Shown: positions 14,699-21,567 of the stretch, in pieces
How positions within the stretch are numbered: the first letter of the stretch is position 1
Layout of the letters: each line of letters opens with the position of its first letter
From: Porphyromonadaceae bacterium UBA7572
GTDB lineage: Bacteria > Bacteroidota > Bacteroidia > Bacteroidales > Muribaculaceae
DNA: 23,530 nucleotides
Assembly (NCBI GenBank): GCA_002476625.1
Contig: DLLC01000028.1
Coordinates: 1 to 23,530, forward strand
Reading direction: 5' to 3'
Translations under genes and position numbers: made by a program
The notes under the pieces: model-generated
The model's input: only the letters and a program-made list of their open reading frames with translations
Databases searched by the model: none
What the model was told of the DNA's origin: nothing

Positions 14699-16270
14699 AT
14701 GAATAAAATTTGTATTGCTTTTCTGCTCGTGTTCTTAATGGAAAGTTTGAATTCACATGCGCAATACACAAGCGAGAACTCTTTTATGAGAATGGCCTTG
14801 GTTCTATACCATAAAAACGCCAAGGGTTTTTTTGAGCCTTCGGAAAATGTCATGGTTGATGCGATTGACAATGTTACTTCTGTGTATGCCTATGATAAAA
14901 AGGCGCACAACCTCTATGTTAGAAACAATCATGGTAACTTCGTGGTTACGCTGAACAATGAATACGCGAAAATTGTCAAAAACAACAAGCAAATACCACA
15001 ACTGACACAAGAGGTGATATCATCGCTGGCACAGAACGTCAATGATGAGTTGCATCAACTATATGCGCGCAAAAACGACAGTATTCGTGTTCTTGAGCAA
15101 AAGGCGAGGACGAAGGCTATTAATGATTCGCTTGAACTTGCCAGGGTGGCGCAAGAAAAGGAGAATGCAGTCAAGCGCAAAAAGGAGCAGCTTGAAAAGG
15201 AATTTAGCACTTACAGGAATATGGCTTCATATAGTCTTGTGCCATTGGATGGAATTACGCTTAAGTGTGCCGACTGTGGACAATATTTTTGTAAAGACTA
15301 TGTGGTGACGGAAGCCATTAAGCATGACTCAATCTATTTTATCACGTCAGTCACTAAAGAGCTGCAAGATGAGTATGTGGCGTTTCATGTGGCCCCTGTG
15401 CCAAAAGTGCTGAAAACCGATCCCAATTTTATGTTTCATGTGAAAGCCTTTGCCGATAGCCTTTGCAACGACACGGTTTACTCTCTTTCATATGTCAATG
15501 AAATGAATCAATTTGCAGAGGCCAATCATTATATAAAAGTATTAAACTTAGCGCCTTATGGCTTTTTTAACGATTGGGGGTGGGGAAATGATTATTCTTT
15601 CTTGACTTTCAACTTCTCGTTCACTAACCTTGGCAAAAAGACGATTAAATACATTGATGTGTATTGGAAGGTTACAAATGATGTGGGAGATTTAAGAAAA
15701 GTGGGGCATTTTAAGGGCACGGGGCCTGTTGCACAATATGAAACTGCCAGTTGGGACTGGGATTCATCATCGTATTATGTGGCTGGCGACGCATCTAATA
15801 TGCAAATCACTAAAGCTATCATCACATATATGAATGGCTCTCAGAAAACATTGTCAGGGAAATTGTTGCAGTTCAATAGCACATCTGATTACGTTGATGA
15901 AATGTCGTCTGACGATCCTCGTTCTTCATACGGCAGTTTCGTTTCGGAATATTATACCAACGACAATTGCATTGTAGATAGCCCTGCTATGTATTCTGAA
16001 GGAAGTGTTCAACTATATGTCGACGTTCATCAAAACCTCCTTTACACGCCAAGCCTTTCCAAGGATCACAAACAGGCGAGAGTGGTCTTGAAAATGGAGA
16101 TTAACAAAGATGGAACCATTGGAGACGTTGTGGTGGAGAAATCCGACAATTCTCAATTTGACAATATTGCCAAAAACGCTGCGGCAAAACTTGGCAAATT
16201 CATTCCAGCAGAGGATAATGGGAAAAAGGTGAAAGTGTGGTTTAGACTACCGGTCATTTTCTATTTTTAA
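14699..16270 (+). CDS. Secreted protein with coiled coil and TonB_C-like C-terminus
   Basis: 523 aa, not a family I can name. Signal peptide MNKICIAFLLVFLMESLNSHAQ with likely cleavage after HAQ. Residues 103-175 form a charged helix or coiled coil (EQKARTKAINDSLELARVAQ). A CADC pair at 190-193 is followed by CKD. The middle (about 275-390) is a beta-rich domain with many Tyr and Trp (FLTFNFSFTNLGKKTIKYID). The last 80 residues (440-522) look like a TonB C-terminal/energy-transducing fold: VVLKMEINKDGTIGDVVVEK, then NIAKNAAAKLGKFIPAEDNG and VKVWFRLPVIF. The start is the ATG at 14699; an upstream in-frame TTG is not needed. It lies alone between two defence-like cassettes, with its own promoter and a hairpin after it. 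A periplasmic or surface role is inferred. Confidence 0.75.
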   Translation: MNKICIAFLLVFLMESLNSHAQYTSENSFMRMALVLYHKNAKGFFEPSENVMVDAIDNVTSVYAYDKKAHNLYVRNNHGNFVVTLNNEYAKIVKNNKQIPQLTQEVISSLAQNVNDELHQLYARKNDSIRVLEQKARTKAINDSLELARVAQEKENAVKRKKEQLEKEFSTYRNMASYSLVPLDGITLKCADCGQYFCKDYVVTEAIKHDSIYFITSVTKELQDEYVAFHVAPVPKVLKTDPNFMFHVKAFADSLCNDTVYSLSYVNEMNQFAEANHYIKVLNLAPYGFFNDWGWGNDYSFLTFNFSFTNLGKKTIKYIDVYWKVTNDVGDLRKVGHFKGTGPVAQYETASWDWDSSSYYVAGDASNMQITKAIITYMNGSQKTLSGKLLQFNSTSDYVDEMSSDDPRSSYGSFVSEYYTNDNCIVDSPAMYSEGSVQLYVDVHQNLLYTPSLSKDHKQARVVLKMEINKDGTIGDVVVEKSDNSQFDNIAKNAAAKLGKFIPAEDNGKKVKVWFRLPVIFYF

Positions 16271-16293
16271 ACTAACTAAGTGCCATATCTCAT

Positions 16294-16322
16294 CGCTATG
16301 GCCTAAGGAATGTGCCATAGCG
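16294..16322 (+). terminator. Hairpin after the secreted-protein gene
   Basis: Perfect 9-nt arms CGCTATGGC/GCCATAGCG with an 11-nt loop, 24 nt after the stop, followed by CCTCTTTAAAA. The T run is short, so a moderate call. Confidence 0.55.
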
Positions 16323-16345
16323 CCTCTTTAAAATAATGCGTTTAC

Positions 16346-16404
16346 ATTCGGGTGGTTTTTAGTCTACTTCTGTCAGGGGATAGGCTTTGTGGCGGTGACG
16401 AAAC
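16346..16404 (-). repeat. Direct repeat copy 1: orphan 3' end of prmC
   Basis: 59 nt matching 17302-17361 at roughly four bases in five. The part that is coding in prmC is almost identical. On the minus strand it reads GFVTATKPIP and a stop, against RFVTAIKPIP and stop in the real gene. A TAA lies directly before it, so it is a non-coding remnant. It bounds the MNT/HEPN cassette on the left. Confidence 0.88.
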
Positions 16405-16465
16405 CTTATATTTTTGAAAAGAGTTTGAAATATTTATAGCGATAATTAATAAGCCGTTTCTTAAA

Positions 16466-16497
16466 TTTGCGGAAATCAGTAATAATATTTACTTTTG
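16466..16497 (+). promoter_or_regulatory. Promoter for the MNT/HEPN operon
   Basis: -33 TTTG (16466-16469), 20-nt spacer, -7 TACTTTTG (16490-16497). The leader would be about 20 nt. A further TAAATTTG at 16462-16469 overlaps the -33 box and could be a second start. Confidence 0.6.
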
Positions 16498-16520
16498 CTT
16501 TAAATGCAAAACAGATAATT

Positions 16521-16820
16521 ATGAGAACCCTTCAGGATTATGTATCAGTTATTAAGCAAAATAGTGCTAAAATCACAACCGATTTTGGCGTAAAGCGTTT
16601 GTGCGTGTTTGGCTCTGTGGCACGAAATGAACAGACGGAACGAAGCGATTTGGACGTGTGTGTGGAAACAGAAACTCCTAATCCATTCCTATTGGCCGAT
16701 TTTAAAGACTTTTTGGAACAACTGTTCAAGTGCTCTGTTGATGTGGTTCGATTTCATAAGAATATGAATCCGCTGTTCAAATCCAGGATAGAAAAGGAAG
16801 GTGTTTATGCAATACGATAA
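16521..16820 (+). CDS. mntA: MNT-type nucleotidyltransferase antitoxin
   Basis: 99-aa minimal nucleotidyltransferase. The diagnostic GSx10DxD is exact: Gly31-Ser32, ten residues, Asp43-Leu-Asp45 (GSVARNEQTERSDLD); a third acidic residue is likely Asp74 in SVDVV. In studied MntA/HepT systems the antitoxin transfers AMP to the toxin's tyrosine and so disarms it. I chose the ATG at 16521 because the upstream in-frame start at 16467 lies in the promoter and adds residues with no family match. It overlaps the toxin gene by 14 nt. Confidence 0.92.
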   Translation: MRTLQDYVSVIKQNSAKITTDFGVKRLCVFGSVARNEQTERSDLDVCVETETPNPFLLADFKDFLEQLFKCSVDVVRFHKNMNPLFKSRIEKEGVYAIR

Positions 16821-17181
16821 AGAAGTGGTTCTGAATATTCTGAACAGAATTTTGGCTTCAATTGAGAGTATAGAAGATCGGTCAAAGCCATATCATTGCT
16901 CAGATGATTTTCTGGTGAATCCTGTAGGAGTCACAATTCTGGACTCAATCTGTATGCAATTTATTGCAATCGGAGAAAGTTTGAAGGGTCTTGATAAAAT
17001 CACAAAGGGAGAACTTCTGTCAATGCATCCAGAGATAGATTGGAAAAATGTGAAAGGCCTACGTGATATTATTGCACATCACTATTTTGATATCGATGCT
17101 GAGCAAATATGGTGGATTATAGAGAACGAACTTTCTCCTTTGAAGATGGCTATAATCGGAATGACTGATCATGTGAAATAA
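16807..17181 (+). CDS. hepT: HEPN toxin (HepT/DUF86 family)
   Basis: 124-aa helical HEPN ribonuclease. The active motif RX4HXY is intact: Arg86-DIIA-His91-His-Tyr93. Tyr93 is the residue modified by the partner in known systems, and Arg/His cut RNA. The ATG at 16807 overlaps the antitoxin gene by 14 nt; a GTG at 16801 is an alternative. The antitoxin gene precedes the toxin, and both motifs are complete, so this looks like an active module. Coupled translation would keep the partners balanced. It is flanked by the duplicated prmC end. Confidence 0.93.
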   Translation: MQYDKEVVLNILNRILASIESIEDRSKPYHCSDDFLVNPVGVTILDSICMQFIAIGESLKGLDKITKGELLSMHPEIDWKNVKGLRDIIAHHYFDIDAEQIWWIIENELSPLKMAIIGMTDHVK

Positions 17182-17190
17182 ACAGTCCGC

Positions 17191-17212
17191 TTACATTGTT
17201 GGTGGAATGTAA
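17191..17212 (+). terminator. Weak hairpin after hepT
   Basis: Perfect 7-nt arms TTACATT/AATGTAA with an 8-nt loop, 9 nt after the stop, followed by an A/T tract without a T run. Between here and 17301 I see no supported gene. Confidence 0.35.
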
Positions 17213-17301
17213 TATATTAATAAATAGATTGTTAATGCAAGCCTATGAGATGATTGGACTTGCGTTGATAGCAATGCAGGAGCATAATTGGTTATGGAGA
17301 A

Positions 17302-17361
17302 ATTCGGGTGATTCTTGGTTCGCTTCCGGTCAAGGGATAGGCTTTATGGCGGTGACGAAGC
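17302..17361 (-). repeat. Direct repeat copy 2: native 3' end of prmC
   Basis: Covers the last ten prmC codons, its stop (17330-17332) and 28 nt beyond. Partner copy at 16346-16404 in the same orientation, with one 1-nt gap. Together they enclose 16405-17301, which holds only the toxin-antitoxin pair. Confidence 0.88.
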
Positions 17362-18184
17362 GGGGATTGCCGAACTGGTCTGCGGTCACTTGCGCCGTCT
17401 CGAAGCCGTGGCGCGTGAGGAGCTGGCAGGTTTGCTTGCCGAAGCGGCGGTTGATTTCCAGATAGATGCGTCCGCCGGGAGTCAAGGCCGCCATGCCATA
17501 TATGGCGATGGCGCGGTAAAAGAGCAGAGGGTCGGCGTCGGGCACAAATAGGGCAGAGGCTGGCTCGTGCTCCAGCACATTGCTCTCCATGTCGCTGCGC
17601 TCGCTTTGACAGATGTAGGGAGGATTGCTCACCAGCAGGTCGAGGCTGTCGTCGGCTGGCGCCGCGTGCAGAATGTCGGCGTGAGTGAACTTCACCTTAG
17701 CCTTCAGTGCCCTTGCATTTTCTTCAGCCACTTTCAGTGCCTCGCCTGAAATGTCGATAGCCTCAACCTCTGGCCATGTCAGTGCCAACGCCAGCGATAT
17801 GGCAATGCACCCGCTTCCGGTGCCAACATCAAGCACCCGCAAGTCGGTTTGGCCATGCGCCTCGTCCACGATCATATCCACCAGCATCTCAGTCTCTGGA
17901 CGTGGAATGAGTGTGGCAGGTGTCACCTTAAACTCATGGCCGTGAAACGTGGCGCGCCCGAGAATATACTGGATAGGCTCACCATCGCAAAGGCGGTTGG
18001 CGATGGCGCGTATGTGATCCACAAACGCGCTGTCCTGCTCCACGTTGCCCCGCAAAAGCACATCCACAGGCGTGTAGTGGAGCACATCCTCCATAATGAT
18101 GCGGGTCAGTGCGCTGGCTTCGCGCTGGTCGTAGTGCTTGGCGAGCTTGGATTTCAGTTCTGATACGATTTGGTCGGTGGTCAT
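17330..18184 (-). CDS. prmC: Release factor glutamine methyltransferase
   Basis: Methylates the GGQ glutamine of peptide release factors, using S-adenosylmethionine, and so supports efficient termination. 284 aa. Visible: N-terminal helical domain, IPRPETE (93-99), the SAM-binding LDVGTGSGC (118-126), and catalytic NPPY (187-190). The C-terminus ends FVTAIKPIP. All motifs are intact and the length is normal, so the duplication at its 3' end has not damaged it. It is transcribed alone from a promoter at 18242-18273, divergent from the DUF6242 cluster. No terminator is visible in the short stretch after its stop, which is part of the repeat. Confidence 0.96.
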   Translation of the reverse strand: MTTDQIVSELKSKLAKHYDQREASALTRIIMEDVLHYTPVDVLLRGNVEQDSAFVDHIRAIANRLCDGEPIQYILGRATFHGHEFKVTPATLIPRPETEMLVDMIVDEAHGQTDLRVLDVGTGSGCIAISLALALTWPEVEAIDISGEALKVAEENARALKAKVKFTHADILHAAPADDSLDLLVSNPPYICQSERSDMESNVLEHEPASALFVPDADPLLFYRAIAIYGMAALTPGGRIYLEINRRFGKQTCQLLTRHGFETAQVTADQFGNPRFVTAIKPIP

Positions 18185-18241
18185 AGCGTGATTTCTTGTG
18201 TGAATGAAAAGTGAAAATACATAGGTGCGGCCTACTTTCTA

Positions 18242-18273
18242 CAAAAGTAGTGCAAAATCCGCTCTTTGGCAAA
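18242..18273 (-). promoter_or_regulatory. Promoter for prmC
   Basis: The minus strand reads -33 TTTG (18273-18270), 20 nt, -7 TACTTTTG (18249-18242), about 58 nt before the ATG. Box sequence and spacing equal those of the MNT/HEPN promoter. Confidence 0.6.
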
Positions 18274-18457
18274 TGCCTTTCCCCCGCTCCCCTTATGCTT
18301 GTGCGAGATGAAAATCGCTGGCGTGGGGGTAAATTGGTGAAAAAGAGGGCTGCAAATGTGGCGGTCGCGTTAAAAAGGTGTAAAAAGAGCCGTTACATCT
18401 TTTAATATCTTAATTTGTGAGAGCAGTTTGCCACTTAAATATTAATTTTACACGTTG

Positions 18458-18517
18458 AATAATATAGGGGTCGCGCGTGTTACTATATATAAAAGCAAGG
18501 GCGAACCCCATATTATT
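18458..18517. repeat. Long imperfect inverted repeat before the DUF6242 gene
   Basis: Left arm 18458-18474 (AATAATATAGGGGTCGC) and right arm 18501-18517 (GCGAACCCCATATTATT) pair with two single-base bulges around a 26-nt loop. It ends 13 nt before the -7 box at 18531 and is followed by a seven-T run on the plus strand. It may be an operator, or the end of a short untranslated RNA. The remainder of 18185-18562 shows nothing beyond the two promoters. Confidence 0.6.
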
Positions 18518-18530
18518 GGTGATTTTTTTG

Positions 18531-18538
18531 TAAATTTG
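18531..18538 (+). promoter_or_regulatory. -7 promoter box of the envelope cluster
   Basis: TAAATTTG, 24 nt before the DUF6242 ATG. No -33 TTTG at standard spacing. Confidence 0.5.
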
Positions 18539-18562
18539 TGCTTTCAAAGTAAAATCAGATAG

Positions 18563-20041
18563 ATGAACAAGAAATATTCTATATACGTAATGCTGGCGGT
18601 AATGCTTGCCTTTGCTGTCAGCTCGTGTAATTCCTCAAGCGACGACCCCAATTCCGACATTCCCACGGTGAACACCTATACCTCCACACTGGTGTCGGGC
18701 TTCAGCTTGGGCTCAAATTCAAAGGTGCTCTATAACCTCGACTCGGTGTACTTCTCCATTGACCAGGACAAGAACCTCATATACAACGCCGACTCGCTGC
18801 CAAAAGGCACCGACGTGTCGCACCTCACCGTGTCGGTCACATTCCCTACGGCGGTGGGCAAGGCCGTGTTTAAGGTGAAGGACAGCTCGTGGATGGAGGA
18901 TAAGGAAGTTGAATACACCAGTGAGACCACCGACAGTATTGACTTCTCCAGCCCTGTGGAGCTGGAGGTGACCTCGCAAGACGGCAAGAATGTTCGTTCC
19001 TACACCGTGTGTGTGAATGTGCACAACGTTAAGCCCGACTCTCTTTTCTGGGATCAGCGCGCTCGACGCGACCTTCCCAACACCAGTGGCTCGCCGAAAG
19101 CTGAAAAAACGGTGGCCATGAACGGCAAATACATGTGTCTCGTGGCCGACACTTACGGCTACGTCTTCTCTTTCGCCACCAATCCTGGCCAAGGCACATG
19201 GGAAAATAAATCAGTGGCCTTCGATTTTACGCCTAATGTGGAGTCGCTTACCGCCACATCTGATGCGCTGTATATCCTCTCCAACGCAGGACAGCTCTAC
19301 AAGAGCTCCGACGAGGGTGCCACGTGGACGAATTGCGGAGTGATGTGGCACAGCATCAAGGGCGCTTATGCAAGCAAGTTGCTCGGCGTACTGAAAGACG
19401 GCGATGAATATAAGCACGACGAGTATCCTCGTGGAAGCTACACACCAGTGGCTGTGGAAGACGAATTTCCTGTAAAGGCGTCGTCTGAATTCGTGATGGC
19501 CAACAATAAATGGACCACAATGCAGCAAGGTATGCTTGTGGGCGGCATTGACAAGAACGGAAAAACCGTGTGTGGCGTATGGGGGTACGACGGCAAGAAC
19601 TGGGGACGCATCGACGACGAAGCTCTCGCACCACTTCCAGCCCTGGAAGGCGCATCGCTTGTGGCGTATGCCTCGTTCAACAACGATAGCGTGACGCACC
19701 GCCAGACCAAGCGCACCACTTGGCTTGTGCTTGGAGGGCGTAAGGCCGACGGAACGATGAACCGCGCCTCCTATGTGTCGTACAATCAAGGCATCACTTG
19801 GAGCAACGGCGGAATGGCGCTTCAGCTGCCCTCCTACATTCCCGCTTTTGTGAATGCTCAGGCCTTTGTGGTGGAGGAAACGGTGCAGAAGAAGGCTCGC
19901 ACCTATGCGCCTGTAAAACCCGTGACCGAATGGCAGTGCCCCTACATTTATCTCGTGGGCGGCAAAAACAGCAGTGGCGACCTGTATAACAGCATATGGA
20001 AGGGCGTAATCAACCAACTCACTTTCAAGCCTATTTATTAA
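18563..20041 (+). CDS. DUF6242-type lipoprotein
   Basis: 492-aa predicted lipoprotein. The signal peptide ends in the lipobox VSSC with Cys22, followed by NSSSDDPNSD, a charged +2 region as in surface-bound Bacteroidetes lipoproteins. A beta-rich N-terminal domain (about 30-150) precedes a propeller-like second half with repeated short motifs such as NAGQLYKSSDEGATWTNCG, GYDGKNWGRID and SYNQGITWSNGG; these Asp-box/BNR-like turns are typical of sialidase-fold propellers. Function unknown. First gene of the run DUF6242, DUF6089-like, uppS, bamA, a neighbourhood I recall from other Bacteroidales; this suggests an envelope assembly role. Own -7 box 24 nt upstream and a large inverted repeat before it. 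Confidence 0.8.
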   Translation: MNKKYSIYVMLAVMLAFAVSSCNSSSDDPNSDIPTVNTYTSTLVSGFSLGSNSKVLYNLDSVYFSIDQDKNLIYNADSLPKGTDVSHLTVSVTFPTAVGKAVFKVKDSSWMEDKEVEYTSETTDSIDFSSPVELEVTSQDGKNVRSYTVCVNVHNVKPDSLFWDQRARRDLPNTSGSPKAEKTVAMNGKYMCLVADTYGYVFSFATNPGQGTWENKSVAFDFTPNVESLTATSDALYILSNAGQLYKSSDEGATWTNCGVMWHSIKGAYASKLLGVLKDGDEYKHDEYPRGSYTPVAVEDEFPVKASSEFVMANNKWTTMQQGMLVGGIDKNGKTVCGVWGYDGKNWGRIDDEALAPLPALEGASLVAYASFNNDSVTHRQTKRTTWLVLGGRKADGTMNRASYVSYNQGITWSNGGMALQLPSYIPAFVNAQAFVVEETVQKKARTYAPVKPVTEWQCPYIYLVGGKNSSGDLYNSIWKGVINQLTFKPIY

Positions 20042-20092
20042 CGCTGACGGGTGTCGGCGACTTTGTGGATAGAGCGTAAGAGATGTGATATT

Positions 20093-20755
20093 ATGAAGAA
20101 GATGTTCGCAATACTGGCAATGTGGCTTGTGGCCTTTGGCGCAGTGGCGCAGGAATACCGCTATGAGGTGGGGCCTGCCCTTGGCGTGAGCGGCTATATA
20201 GGCGACATCAGTGGCGGAAACATGTACAAGCACCCCGGTGTGGTGGGTGGCGGCGTGTTTCGCTACAATATGAACAGCCGTATTGCATTCAAGGGCAATT
20301 TGCTCTATGCCTCGCTCAGTGGCAACAGCGACGACTGTGCCAGCAAATTTCCCGGCGGCGAGCACTATGAGTTTAAGTCGCACCTTGTGGACTTGGGCGC
20401 ACAGGCAGAATTCAACTTCTTCAATTACGGCATAGGGGCCAAATACAAGAATTACAGCAGAATATCACCATATATGGTGCTGGGGATAGGCGCAACCGCC
20501 GCATTTGTGAATGGCACGCACTTCACATTCAACATTCCGATGGGTGTGGGCGTGAAATACAAGTTGAAGGAGCGCCTGAACCTCGGCTTTGAGTTTACGA
20601 TGCGAAAGGCGTTTGGCGACCGGCTCGACGGGCTGAGCGACCTGTACCGCATACAGCACGGCTTCGCCAAAAACACCGACTGGTATTCGGTGGCTATGTT
20701 CACCATCACCTACGAGTTTAGCAAGCGGTGCTCCAAGTGCCATTATGTGGAGTGA
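20093..20755 (+). CDS. DUF6089-like outer membrane beta-barrel protein
   Basis: 220 aa. Signal peptide MKKMFAILAMWLVAFGAVAQ, then an eight-strand-style barrel: GPALGVSGYIGDISG, FRYNMNSRIAFKGNLLYASL, HLVDLGAQAEFNFFNYG, ISPYMVLGIGATAAF, NIPMGVGVKYKLKERLNLGF, and FTITYEFSKRCSKCHYVE at the end. Start set at the ATG at 20093, because the longer in-frame version begins at a GTG and would bury the signal peptide. It lies 51 nt after the lipoprotein gene and 49 nt before uppS. Exact role unknown; context points to envelope biogenesis. The C-terminal Cys pair (CSKC) is unusual for a barrel end and would lie in the periplasm. Confidence 0.82.
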   Translation: MKKMFAILAMWLVAFGAVAQEYRYEVGPALGVSGYIGDISGGNMYKHPGVVGGGVFRYNMNSRIAFKGNLLYASLSGNSDDCASKFPGGEHYEFKSHLVDLGAQAEFNFFNYGIGAKYKNYSRISPYMVLGIGATAAFVNGTHFTFNIPMGVGVKYKLKERLNLGFEFTMRKAFGDRLDGLSDLYRIQHGFAKNTDWYSVAMFTITYEFSKRCSKCHYVE

Positions 20756-20804
20756 TACAGAATAGAGAAAATTAATTTGATAAGATATACATTATATATA
20801 AGCA

Positions 20805-21563
20805 GTGTCGCTGATAGATAAAATAGACAAAACAAGGATTCCACGCCACGTGGCCATTATTATGGATGGCAATGGGCGATGGGCAAAGCAGCGTGGCATG
20901 ATTCGCTCTTTCGGTCATGAAAACGGTGTGCCCACCGTGCACAATATCACCGAAGTGGCCAACGACCTTGGCATAGAATACCTCACGCTCTACACATTCT
21001 CCACCGAGAATTGGAGCCGTCCGCAGATGGAGGTGGATGCGCTGATGCACCTGGTGGTCACTTCGATAGAAAAGGAGACGCCAGAGCTGATAGAGAAAAA
21101 CGTGCGCCTCACCACCATTGGCGACATGGCGCGTGTGCCAGAATTTGCGCGCGAGCGTCTGCTGAAATGTATGGCCGACACCGCACACTGCACCGGCATG
21201 GAGCTGTGTCTGGCGCTAAGCTACTCCTCGCGTTGGGAGATGGTGGAGGCTGTGCGCCACATTGCAAGCGAAGTGAAGAGCGGAGTGCTGGAGCTGGCCG
21301 ACATCAATGAGGATGTGATCTCCTCGCACTTGTCAACGGCTCACATGCCCGACCCCGACCTGCTTATCCGCACAGCGGGAGATTTGCGCATCAGCAACTA
21401 CCTGCTGTGGCAGATTGCTTACAGTGAACTCTATTTCACACCAGTTCTTTGGCCCGACTTCTCAAAGGACGACTTCCTTGAGGCCATCATCGACTACCAA
21501 AGCCGTGAACGCCGATTTGGCAAGACCAGTGAACAGGTGACAAATCATAATGAACAAAATTGA
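20805..21563 (+). CDS. uppS: Isoprenyl transferase (undecaprenyl diphosphate synthase)
   Basis: Cis-prenyltransferase that builds undecaprenyl diphosphate, the lipid carrier for peptidoglycan and surface glycans. Seen: HVAIIMDGNGRWA (15-27, catalytic Asp21), FSTENW (70-75), and RTAGDLRISNYLLWQIAYSE (188-207). 252 aa. The start must be the GTG at 20805: an in-frame stop lies two codons upstream, and the next ATG is inside the catalytic motif. No Shine-Dalgarno is visible; the leader is A/T-rich. It overlaps or abuts bamA, depending on the bamA start, so the two are coupled. Confidence 0.96.
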   Translation: MSLIDKIDKTRIPRHVAIIMDGNGRWAKQRGMIRSFGHENGVPTVHNITEVANDLGIEYLTLYTFSTENWSRPQMEVDALMHLVVTSIEKETPELIEKNVRLTTIGDMARVPEFARERLLKCMADTAHCTGMELCLALSYSSRWEMVEAVRHIASEVKSGVLELADINEDVISSHLSTAHMPDPDLLIRTAGDLRISNYLLWQIAYSELYFTPVLWPDFSKDDFLEAIIDYQSRERRFGKTSEQVTNHNEQN

Positions 21564-21567
21564 CGAT

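Noticed and set aside
17196..17465. Plus-strand frame after hepT
   Set aside because: Runs into antisense prmC; the first part (MQAYEMIGLALIAMQEHNW) has no family I recognise, so a gene is not supported, though a relic cannot be excluded.
19211..20383. 390-codon minus-strand frame across the DUF6242 and DUF6089 genes
   Set aside because: Shadow of two real plus-strand genes; biased His/Ala composition and no domain.
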